Part shown: one piece after another, positions 52,695 to 61,765 of the stretch | Layout: each line of letters begins with the position of its first letter | Position numbering within the stretch: position 1 is the first letter of the stretch | Assembly (NCBI RefSeq): GCF_905171775.1 | Contig: NC_053499.1 | Span: 92,483,512-92,547,511, forward strand | Source: Rana temporaria | Lineage: Eukaryota > Chordata > Amphibia > Anura > Ranidae | Direction: 5' to 3' | Length of the DNA stretch: 64,000 bases | Notes under the pieces: generated by a model | The model's database searches: none | The model's input: the letters and a program-made list of their open reading frames with translations, nothing else | What the model was told of the DNA's origin: nothing | Program-made: the position numbers and the translations under genes

Positions 52695-55600
52695 ATGGGG
52701 TTCAAAATACTCTCCCTCAATGCCAAGGGCCTAAACCACCCCGCAAAACGGACATCTTTGTGGTCATCAGCACTTGCCCACAATTGTGACGTTCTGTGCG
52801 TCCAGGAGACCCACTTTGCGCTACAAGCAGCTCCCAAGTGCTCCCACAAACAGTTCCCACATATCTTTCAGGCCTACTTCTCCAAGAAACAACGCGGAGT
52901 GATGATCGCCATCAGAGACTCGGTCACCTTCCAACTACACCAAAGTCTCACCGACCAGGATGGTAGATATGTGTTTCTCAACTGTGACATCAACAATGTA
53001 CCGTACACACTGGTATCCCTCTATGTCCCAAATCAGGGCCAAATGACATTCCTCAGGAAAATGATGAAGGCAATTCGCAAGTTCCAAACTGGACACCTAC
53101 TTATATGTGGGGATTTCAATAAGGTCCCTAACAATGCCATGGACTCTACCGCCGGGCCTCCCCGGCGTGCTTCTTCCTTGGACTCATTAATTTCTTCTCA
53201 GGGCATGTATGACGTGTGGAGATGCTGTCATGCGAGCGAGAGGGACTTTACGTTCTTGTCGCCCCGTCACAACACCTACTCACGTATTGACTTGTTTTTA
53301 ACTGATAGCTGGCTATTGCAAAGGGTTCTGGGCTCTGAAATCCACACCACCACCTGGTCAGATCATGCCCCCATCAGTCTCACCATCTCTGACAATTCTT
53401 CCCTTCCCATTACCTATATCTGGAGAGCCAACAACTACCTCCTCAATACTCCCTACTACTCAGACACCATCAAAAAAAATCTTGAGGAATACTTCTCAAT
53501 CAACCACACTCCCACATCTGACCCGCTGGTGGTGTGGAATGCCCACAAGGTGGTGATACGGGGGGTCTTCCTCCAAATGGGGGCTAGAGCTAAACGACAT
53601 AGAACCCGAAAGATGGACGAACTCACACAAACCCTGACCTCTGCGGAGGCCCTTAACAAAACCAACCCCTCCCCGTCCCTACAGTCGCAAATCTTTACCT
53701 TAAGACAGGACCTCAGAGCACTACTTCTTGAAAAGCATGAAAAATCATATAAGCTTCTTAAAGCCACTTGCTACTCCACGGGCAATAAAGCTGGGAAAGC
53801 AATGTCCCTCAGAGTCAAAGGTTACAGAACCAAAACGAAAATCCCATATCTGATCCACCCCCAATCCGGAGAAAAGCTCCTTAAACCTCAATTGATAGCA
53901 GATGCATTCAGTGAGTACTATGCTGACCTCTACAATCTCAAAAAAGACCCCTCCACAACCCAACCATCTCCTACCTCGATCCAAACATTCCTGGATAGTG
54001 TTAATCTCCCATTGGTTACCCCCACACAACTCTCCACGTTAAATAACCCCTTCACGATTGATGAAATCCTTAAAGTAATAAACGGCCTCCCCTCCTCTAA
54101 ATCCCCAGGCCCAGATGGCTTCACTGGGGAATACTACCGGAAATTCCAACACCTCCTAGCTCCCACCTTGCAGCGCACTTTCAACTCAGCCGCTGGTTCA
54201 GCATCCTTCCCAGCTGAAATGCTTGCGGCTACGGTGGTGACCTTACCCAAACCAGGCAAAGACCCCATCTCCCCGAAAAATTTCCGCCCCATCTCCCTGC
54301 TAAACGTCGACCTAAAAATTTATGCCAAACTCATAGCCAACAGAATGGAACTCATTCTCCCCTCTTTAATTTCCCCAGACCAGTCAGGTTTCACCAAGGG
54401 ACGCCAGGCCTCAGACGCCACACGACGGATGATAAACATCATGCACCAGATCGAGGCCTCCAAAACGCCTTCTCTGCTTCTCTCCCTGGATGCAGAGAAG
54501 GCGTTTGACAGGGTCCACTGGGGGTATGTCTCAGCAGTATTGACCAAATTTGGTTTAGTTGGTAGCGTCCAGGATGCCATCATGGCTTTATACTCCAATC
54601 CCTCAGCCAGGGTACTCTCGGCGGGTGCCCTTTCCACGCCCTTCCAAATCACCAACGGCACTAGGCAGGGATGCCCCCTATCGCCCCTAATTTTCAATCT
54701 AGCCATGGAGCCCCTAGCAGAAGTTATAAGAACTAACAAAAACATCTCTGGTATGAATATAGCAAGAGCAGAACACAAGATAAGCCTATTTGCGGACGAT
54801 GTGATCCTTGTAGTTACTGACCCTGAGCGCTCCCTGCCTGAGATCCAAAGGATGCTTGCCTGGTTCAGCGAAATATCTTTTTATAAAGCCAATGAGGCCA
54901 AATCTTACATGCTTAACCTAGGCTTAGACGAGCCCACCAAGAATCGGATCGCACTCAACTTCCCATATGTCTGGGCGGACAGTAGCATTACATATCTGGG
55001 GATCCAGCTCACCTCTACTACGAAAGCTTTATTTGCCTCTAATTATCTACCAATTCGCTCTAAACTTCAGGCGGATCTCACCAGGCTGGCATCCTTGGAG
55101 TTCTCATGGTCTGGCCGCTTAGCGGCGTTTAAAATGCTCCATCTCCCCCAAATATTGTATCTATTTCGAACCCTCCCCATCCCTATCCCCCTCAAATATT
55201 TCTCCTCACTACAAGCAATGCTATCGAAATACGTCTGGAAAGGCAAAAAAGCCAGATGTGGTCACACTCGACTGACAAAACACCGTTCAGCAGGGGGAAT
55301 GGGCTATGTCAACTTCCGAGACTACTACATGGCCTCAATTTTAACGCAAGCTAAGGAATGGCTTTCCCCTGGCCCCCCCTCCACGCTATGGGGTAGAATA
55401 GAACAATCCTCAGTTCCACATCATACCCTCCCAGCCTGGTTGTTTGCTACCACAATGGGAGCAAAGACACCTCCCCACCTTTCCCCGACCATTCTCGCGA
55501 CCCTCAAGGTCTGGACCCGATTTGCGCGACTGCCCGCGACCCCTGACGTACGCTCTACAATACCTGTTCCACTAGAGACATTGCAAATCCTGATGGCTTC

Positions 55601-56489
55601 CACTTCATTCTCCCGTTGGAAAGCCAAAGGGCTGATCCACGTATCCGACCTAATAATGGGAAGCACCATCACACCCTTCCAGGACCTCCAGGAACGATTC
55701 AACATCCCAGACTCTGACTTATTCCTTTACCTCCGCACCCGACACTGCCTTCTCTCATTAAAAACGTGGGAATGCTCACTACCCCAAACCGCCTGGGTAT
55801 ACTATAGGTCCCCAACAACACACCGAAAGGGGATAACAACGTTTTATAACCTACTTGGCTCCAAGACCACATTTATTAGCTGCACCGCATTAACCAACTG
55901 GGAGAGAGATCTGGGGCGAGAATTCACCCTGACTCAATGGGAAAGGGCTGGCCATTCCACATATAAGGCTACATCCTGCTCCACTCTGTGGGAACTAGCA
56001 TTTAAGATAACTTACCGTTGGTATCTAACCCCCGATAGGATCTCCAAATTTGACACCTCACTCAACGACACCTGCTGGCGGAACTGTGGCCAGAAAGGTG
56101 ACCTGTTTCATACGCTCTGGGGATGCCCAAAACTTACTCAGTACTGGACTTCAGTGTTTCAACTCCTTCATGACGTCACAAAGGTGACTATAGACAAACA
56201 ACCGTCCTTGGCACTACTATCTCTCACTATTGACCGCTTCCCTAACCCTGCGAGAACGATTATTGTTCACGTTCTCCTAGCCGCACGCCTTAGTATCACT
56301 AGGAAATGGAAGGACCCTGACCCTCCTACTATCCGGGACGTAGTACACACCACACATACCCACTTTATCTATGAATCTACCCTGAAGCTACGCCACAGCG
56401 ACAAGACACAACTCCTCAGGACATGGCAACTATGGACTGAATGGATAGACTCACCAGGATTGACAGACACACTCTCCTCTTCTCTTTGA
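52695..56489 (+). CDS. L1 ORF2 (right arm): intact endonuclease-reverse transcriptase
   Basis: 1,264 codons with all blocks present. Endonuclease residues 1-230: N in L-S-L-N-A-K-G, E in V-Q-E-T-H-F, D and N in C-G-D-F-N, S-D-H near residue 217. RT about residues 440-760: G-P-D-G-F-T, R-P-I-S-L-L-N-V, D-A-E-K-A-F-D, R-Q-G-C-P-L-S-P, catalytic F-A-D-D at about 54790-54801. Cys/His motif near residues 1120-1140. The length is typical of the L1 clade. No frameshift or stop. The ATG follows a pyrimidine-rich stretch ending CACACCAG-AAC. It is the only LINE in the window whose ORF2 looks fully functional. Confidence 0.93.
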   Translation: MGFKILSLNAKGLNHPAKRTSLWSSALAHNCDVLCVQETHFALQAAPKCSHKQFPHIFQAYFSKKQRGVMIAIRDSVTFQLHQSLTDQDGRYVFLNCDINNVPYTLVSLYVPNQGQMTFLRKMMKAIRKFQTGHLLICGDFNKVPNNAMDSTAGPPRRASSLDSLISSQGMYDVWRCCHASERDFTFLSPRHNTYSRIDLFLTDSWLLQRVLGSEIHTTTWSDHAPISLTISDNSSLPITYIWRANNYLLNTPYYSDTIKKNLEEYFSINHTPTSDPLVVWNAHKVVIRGVFLQMGARAKRHRTRKMDELTQTLTSAEALNKTNPSPSLQSQIFTLRQDLRALLLEKHEKSYKLLKATCYSTGNKAGKAMSLRVKGYRTKTKIPYLIHPQSGEKLLKPQLIADAFSEYYADLYNLKKDPSTTQPSPTSIQTFLDSVNLPLVTPTQLSTLNNPFTIDEILKVINGLPSSKSPGPDGFTGEYYRKFQHLLAPTLQRTFNSAAGSASFPAEMLAATVVTLPKPGKDPISPKNFRPISLLNVDLKIYAKLIANRMELILPSLISPDQSGFTKGRQASDATRRMINIMHQIEASKTPSLLLSLDAEKAFDRVHWGYVSAVLTKFGLVGSVQDAIMALYSNPSARVLSAGALSTPFQITNGTRQGCPLSPLIFNLAMEPLAEVIRTNKNISGMNIARAEHKISLFADDVILVVTDPERSLPEIQRMLAWFSEISFYKANEAKSYMLNLGLDEPTKNRIALNFPYVWADSSITYLGIQLTSTTKALFASNYLPIRSKLQADLTRLASLEFSWSGRLAAFKMLHLPQILYLFRTLPIPIPLKYFSSLQAMLSKYVWKGKKARCGHTRLTKHRSAGGMGYVNFRDYYMASILTQAKEWLSPGPPSTLWGRIEQSSVPHHTLPAWLFATTMGAKTPPHLSPTILATLKVWTRFARLPATPDVRSTIPVPLETLQILMASTSFSRWKAKGLIHVSDLIMGSTITPFQDLQERFNIPDSDLFLYLRTRHCLLSLKTWECSLPQTAWVYYRSPTTHRKGITTFYNLLGSKTTFISCTALTNWERDLGREFTLTQWERAGHSTYKATSCSTLWELAFKITYRWYLTPDRISKFDTSLNDTCWRNCGQKGDLFHTLWGCPKLTQYWTSVFQLLHDVTKVTIDKQPSLALLSLTIDRFPNPARTIIVHVLLAARLSITRKWKDPDPPTIRDVVHTTHTHFIYESTLKLRHSDKTQLLRTWQLWTEWIDSPGLTDTLSSSL

Positions 56490-56952
56490 TTGACTTCCTT
56501 TAGAGGCTCACGGAATAGCACTAGGTGATACCCTCGCCCTATAGGGGCTTAACTAGGGATCGGAGATAGCAAGGGGAAGGGGGGTTGGAGTTCCCTACCT
56601 GGGCACAGCATAGTACCCGCAAGGGGTGCCCAGGGGGAGGGAGCCCTCTCCCATACCCTGAGAAAACATCAGTAATTGGCTAATACCCTCCGATCCGTCT
56701 CTACTAGTCTGTTTAGATATGTTTCAATACATGTTAATATGTTTTACTATGATACTTGTCAGTTTGCCAATTTCAGGGCTAAGGCCCTTCATATGTCATG
56801 CTATATTTTATTGACCTCTGATCTTTATTATATCTCTGTGAAGTTTGCATAGGAAAAGAATTGTTATGGTCTGTACATGCGATAATACCTCTGTATGCCT
56901 TATCACTTCTTAATAAAAATCTATTGAGTAAAAAAAAAAGAATCACTGGCAC

Positions 56953-57558
56953 ATCCTGGGGAAGGACAGACACTTTGCCGAAATACTTCTGAGTCAACCA
57001 CGATTCATCTATAGGAGGGCTCCTAATTTCGGCGACAAGGTGGTCCGCAAGATTCTAGATCCCCCAGATCAGCAGGCCCTCAGAATAGATTTCAAGGGGT
57101 TCTACTCGTGCAGGAAATGCATTTGTTGCAGAACTGTGCAGATAAGCAATAGAGGAAAACAACAGGTCACGAGCAGTGATGGGAAGATTTTCTCTATTAA
57201 AGAATTTATCACCTGCAACTCTTCTCATGTAGTATATTTGATTTGGTGCCCATGTGGACTACTTTATGTAGGAAGAACTAAGAGGTTATTGCGGATACGA
57301 GTGGCTGAACACCTGGCAAACATAAAGAAGGGCTTTAATTAACACAGTGTGTCAGTCCACTTTAAGGAAAAACATAACCAAGATCCTTCGCTAGCTCAGT
57401 TCTGTGGCATTGACTGCGTACACCCTTCATGGAGAGGTTCAAACAGGGTGAGAGATCTATCGCAGCGAGAAACTCAATGGATCTTTCTTTTAAAAAGTCA
57501 ATTTCCGAGGGGCCTTAACATAGAATTGGACGTGAACTGCTTCATTAGTAATGTTTAG
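56953..57558 (+). pseudogene. Penelope GIY-YIG endonuclease domain, right arm (stop codon)
   Basis: It continues the RT frame after the L1: H-F-A-E-I-L-L-S-Q-P-R-F-I-Y, Cys-rich linker C-R-K-C-I-C-C, GIY-YIG core V-Y-L-I-W-C-P-C-G-L-L-Y-V-G-R-T, R-I-R-V-A-E-H. At about 57340 the codon for Tyr (TAC in the left arm) is TAA, which ends the frame after G-F-N. The same frame is open again downstream to 57558. Two further residues differ (R-E-T-Q for Q-E-T-K). The left-arm copy is open, so the two arms carry complementary defects. Confidence 0.88.
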
Positions 57559-57839
57559 ACTAGGAGCAGGTTTTAAGGTGTACATATATATAGTATGGTC
57601 ATGAATTATGTTGTTGCAAGGGGGCCAGACAACTGGGCCACCCACTATGATCATGGGCTCTGTATGACTATATAATTAAATTTTTGTTATGCCATGCATA
57701 TGGAGATGATGAAGTTCACCCACTTTAATTTGAACCATTGCATGTCTAAACTTGCCCATATTTATGTATATCTCGTTCAAAGTACATGCCCCAGTGTAAA
57801 ATCGTTTTCCAGTTTATAAAATCTTTTTTAAAAATAATA

Positions 57840-57885
<46 letters not shown>

Positions 57886-59657
57886 AATTATTCATTTTGA
57901 TTACCACCATTTTATTGAAATTTTATGATGGATAATAATATATGCAACTCTTCAATATAATTTTAGGAATACCGCCTATACTATATGTATTTAATTCAGT
58001 TTTATATATATTTATGGTTGATTATGTGTTTTTAGATTTTGGAATAATATATATTCTTTTTTAGATTCATATAACCATGTAGTATGCTCTCACTTTAGAT
58101 TAATGAGAGATATTGTACTTTGTGTTTCTGACTTTACACTGTTACATCGTGTTTGTATAGACCTGGAGGTGACTCGTGGTCATGGGGACACCCGAATGGC
58201 TGTTAGTCATTTCTTAGAGGGATATCCCCCTTCTTTCAGTCTGCAGTACACGCTATGCTTGATGGGTGTCATACACCAGTTTCACCACTGGGGTTAGACA
58301 CTGTATCGAATATAGGCAGTGGAAATGGGTGTCATACACCAGTTTGACCACTGGTGATAGACACCTCATTGAATACAGGCAGTGTGATTAGGTGTAGTAC
58401 ACCGACGTCACCACTGGGGGCCTCCACCTCGCACACATGATTATGCTGCTCTGTTTGGTCAGAGCTGCACACTTGCACACCAGCACAGCTGAGTGGGACG
58501 TTTGTCCACACAGCTGATGCTTGTAATGAACGGAAGGCGTGCACCAATGTGCAAGTGAGGGGGGGACCTTGGCAGCTACATATAGCGGCATGTGACATCT
58601 GGTAAGCATCCCCATGATTAAATCAGTATGATGAAACATGTCGGGGCGTGGGTACTAAGTTACAACCGCATACCTTAAACTGAACTGGTCGGGCGTGGAA
58701 CGGTCCATCTGTCACCAACATAGTCATCTGAAGAGCGACTCCAGTACACCTTCATAGGGCTGTGAGTAAACCTGGGCTATTTGTTGGTCCGCCGTGACCA
58801 CTGGTTCACCTGGAGGAAAATTTTCGTTTGTGTTTACACCGTGTGATGTTTGGATTTAATCACTGCTTATGACAAGAGTCATTTTTGTGAGTGCATCTAT
58901 TGGAAGATTTTTAGTGTTTTTATTAAAAGTTGTGTTGCAATATCACACTATTGTGCTCTCTCTCTTCATTATACATGTGGCTGTCATCTTGGAGTTTTTC
59001 CTTTTTCCAACGGATCTCCATTTATTTAACTGAGTGCTCCAGTTTCCAAAGAGGGAGTTCCATCAATTAAACTGAGTGGTTCAGTTAAAAAGCCTGTGTG
59101 CCTTAACACGAGAGTGTCAGGCTATTTATTGTGGTGAGTTTGCATTCTGATGGGTGGTGGAATCACGCAGTCACTGTGGTGTGGTGAAAGCACTGTCTGA
59201 AGATCGTGAAGGGATTTCTTCTGTTCTCCATTTATGAACTTCATTTACGTTCACACAATCAGTTTATGGATTTTTTTTTTTTGCCAACCTGTTATTTTGG
59301 GTGTATTATTGGCACCTATTTTTGACACTGATATATTGTTTCACATAGAGCATGGGTGCTCAACCTGTGGCTCTCCAGTTGTTGCAGAACTACAATTCCC
59401 ATGAGGCATTGGAAGCCGCTGACAGTTACAAGCATGACTCTCGAAGGCAGAGGCATGATGGGACTTGTAGTTCCGCAACAGCTGGAGAGCCACAGGTTGA
59501 GCACCCATGACATAGAGGGTGGATCACTCATTATTTTTCACTTAATAGTCTAGCAATATTATATGTGTGTTTTTTTATTTGATTCTTTTGAGCGCTGCTT
59601 AATATCACATTTGATACCTTTTTTCACATCAGGTAGCACTGTATTTGCATATTACAT
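57559..59657 (+). other. Penelope 3' region, right arm, no gene
   Basis: Inverse counterpart of 41142-43002. It has a longer (AT)n run (57841-57880), an extra unit of about 64 bp around 58290-58360 giving a tandem copy of TGGGTGTCATACACCAGTTT, and a hAT MITE at 59351-59509. Scattered single-base differences from the left arm. Confidence 0.75.
59351..59509. mobile_element. hAT MITE (159 bp), TSD ACATAGAG
   Basis: Ends CATGGGTGCTCAACCTGTGG and its inverse, with a long near-perfect inverted repeat. The exact 8-bp duplication ACATAGAG is at 59343-59350 and 59510-59517. The left Penelope arm has the unoccupied site, which proves the duplication and dates this insertion after the dimer. Confidence 0.95.
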
Positions 59658-59662
59658 TTTGA

Positions 59663-61018
59663 TTAAGCCTTGATATTAACAAGGCTTTTGATAGTGTTTC
59701 CTGGACCTTTTTAGACATAGTCTTGAAAAAATATGGCTTTCAAGGTGAGTTTGTACATGCCTTTCATGCTCTTTATCATAATCCAGCCACCAGAATAAGA
59801 CTCCCGGGCTGCAACTCTGAATTCTTTAAACTTGGCAGGGGGACACGACAGGGCTGCCCTATGTCCCCGCTATTATTTGCGCTAGGCATCTTATTAACAC
59901 CCAATATTAAAGATATAGCATCCAAGAATTATACTTCGCTATTGCTGAAACTGAGATCAACTCTTAGAATGTGGAAACCCTTCAACATCTCATTCCTTGG
60001 TAGAATCACAGCAGGAAAAATGATAATATTGCCGAAACTTCTTTACATGTTACAATTAGAATCAACAAAATTCTGATTACAAAATTCCAGTCTGATATTC
60101 ATAAATACATTTGGGCAGACTCACACCCTTTCCTTTCCAGGTCTGTTTTATTTAAATCCCATAAGGATGGGGGTTTGGGCCTCCCAGATTTTTGGCTATA
60201 CTACCTAGCCGCCAGATGGTCTCAAATGGCACAATGGCACATTTCCAACCCTAATCTCCCATGGGTAGCATTCGAGAGAGATTCGATCCTTCCCTATTCT
60301 ATTTCCGGCATCCTTTGGGGAAATAAAATTCCTAATCACGTTATAGAATCCCTTAACCATATAGTGTCACAATCATAACAATTATGGAAATTATACAGTG
60401 GAAAATACCATCTCATCACTAAATCTCCCCCACATCCTTCATTGGTGACCCGAAATTTCATCAATACACCAAGGGCTTAGGAGACTTTTTTTGGTGGATC
60501 AGTAATAATCAGACTTCCCTATTCAACTTTCTAGAAAACAATAACTTCATTCCCTTCTCCTCGTTGAAATCTAAATATCAAATTCCCAACACAGAATTTC
60601 ACAACTATCTACAGATTAGACACTTCTTTAACACATACTTTCAGACTACAGACACAAACCCACCTTCCTTTTTTGAAAAACTTTGTCTGAAATCCCCTAG
60701 AAAACGTGGCTTTATTTCTGAGATGTACCCCAATCTCATCAATAACACAGATTCTCTGAAACTTTGTTACATGCAGAAATGGGAACAGGAGATATCCTTC
60801 TATTATTCCCCAGATGACTGGGAAGAATCTATCAACAACCTTCACAAATGCACTAGTTCAATTGCTATTAAGGAAACTGCACTGAAACTATTCACCAGAT
60901 GGTACTATACCCCAGTTAAACTACAATAATAATAGTAATATTTCCTACAGTTTCACAACTATGCTTCAGAAACTGCAACTCCATTGGTTCATTCTCACAC
61001 ACTTTCTGGGACTGTGAT
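59663..61018 (+). pseudogene. Host L1 ORF2, 3' part: reverse transcriptase to Cys/His motif
   Basis: Resumes in frame at the target duplication: S-L-D-I-N-K-A-F-D-S-V-S-W (RT block A), then G-T-R-Q-G-C-P-M-S-P-L-L-F (block B). The next segment jumps directly to L-L-K-L-R-S-T-L and I-S-F-L-G-R-I-T-A-G-K-M, so the catalytic Y/F-A-D-D block is deleted near 59885-59950. Later frames include F-L-Q-I-R-H-F-type and F-T-R-W-Y-Y-T-P, and C-F-R-N-C-N ... H-T-F-W-D-C (Cys/His motif) right before hAT-3. Several stops and frame changes; dead. Confidence 0.78.
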
Positions 61019-61547
61019 TAGAGTTTAGCGGACACCTGGATGTCCGGGACGAACCTGAACCTGGACTTTGACCCGAACCCGAACCCCATTGAAGTCAATG
61101 GGGATCCGGACTTTTGACTACAAAAATGTCTCTAAAAAACTAAGGGAAAGGGCTGGAGGGCTGCAAATGGCAGCAAAATGTCGGGAAGAGCATGGTAAGT
61201 ACTCTGAAAATAAATGTGGATAGGGAAATTACTCAAAATGGCATAAAAAAAATAAAAAAAATTTTTTTTTTTAATTTTGCAAAATGTCGGGAAGAGCATG
61301 GCAAGTACTCTGAAAATAAATGAGGATAGGGAAATAACTCAAAATAACATAAAAAAAAAACATAAAAAAATAAAAATAAAAAATAAAATCATTTTGACCT
61401 AGGAGGACGAGGTCCATATGTATTAGGAGGTTGAGGTGGATGTGGCGGTGTAGGTGGAAGAGGAGGAGGTAGCCAACACAGCAGGTTTTGGTTTTTAATA
61501 TATGTATTTTTTAAATTAGGGTAAACCCCAAAAGAGTGAGAAAGATC

Positions 61548-61720
61548 TAGGGTTGCTACCTCATCCCTTTAAACCAGAACACAGAGTAATTACACAGGTT
61601 CTGGGGCTAATTTACTGTCGATAAGGCACCAAGTGAGTTTAATTAGCAGCAACTTAATCAGCCAGAGAACCTGTGTAATTAATATGTTTTTGCTTTTAAA
61701 GGGATGAGATGGCAACCCTA
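61548..61720. mobile_element. hAT MITE (173 bp), TSD GAAAGATC
   Basis: TAGGGTTGC ... GCAACCCTA inverted ends, extending about 26 bases with few mismatches. The 8-bp duplication GAAAGATC is at 61540-61547 and 61721-61728. It shares its terminal sequence with hAT-1 (7958-18530). Confidence 0.9.
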
Positions 61721-61765
61721 GAAAGATCAGAAAAAAACAATGGCTGGGTAAGGCCGGCCCGGTGT

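Larger units (their letters stand above)
50892..56937 (+). mobile_element. Full-length, apparently intact L1 in right Penelope arm, TSD 15 bp
   Basis: 6,046 bp, starting GGGGGCGTGGC directly after AAGAATCACTGGCAC (50877-50891) and ending in a short A-run followed by the same 15 bases (56938-56952). The 5'UTR is about 150 bp and CpG-rich. ORF1 and ORF2 are both open, and AATAAA lies at about 56912 just before the tail. By sequence it could still be coding-competent. Clade: L1/Tx1 type. Confidence 0.92.
41014..59662. mobile_element. Inverted (head-to-head) Penelope-like element dimer, each arm carrying the same L1
   Basis: The left copy (minus, 41014-49870) and right copy (plus, about 49869-59662) are inverted repeats about 8.7 kb long around an unpaired centre of about 820 bp (49871-50689). 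One 15-bp duplication, TTAAGCCTTGATATT, flanks the dimer (40999-41013 and 59663-59677), so it appears to have inserted as one unit. Each arm encodes Penelope RT and GIY-YIG parts and holds a 6.05-kb L1 at the same codon. The left end has about 130 bp (41014-41145) not present in the right arm. Penelope elements are known for truncated tandem and inverted copies. Confidence 0.85.
18539..61018 (+). mobile_element. Host L1: one L1-like LINE split into several pieces
   Basis: Pieces are 18539-19958 (leader, ORF1), 35799-36668 and 37794-39855 (spacer, ORF2 endonuclease, start of RT), about 40956-41013, and 59663-61018 (RT to Cys/His motif). They read in the order and strand of one L1, and the gaps are explained by insertions with identifiable target duplications: Gypsy (GTATT), hAT MITE (GTGTAGAT), TTAA element, Penelope dimer (15 bp). 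The last piece stops at the hAT-3 terminus just after the C-terminal Cys/His motif. It is inactive, with frameshifts and an internal RT deletion. Confidence 0.75.

Noticed and set aside
41014..59662. Palindrome as a pure sequencing foldback artefact
   Set aside because: The arms differ by substitutions, a 64-bp unit, microsatellite length and a MITE with an empty counterpart. The centre is asymmetric and a 15-bp duplication encloses the dimer. Reads should still be checked.
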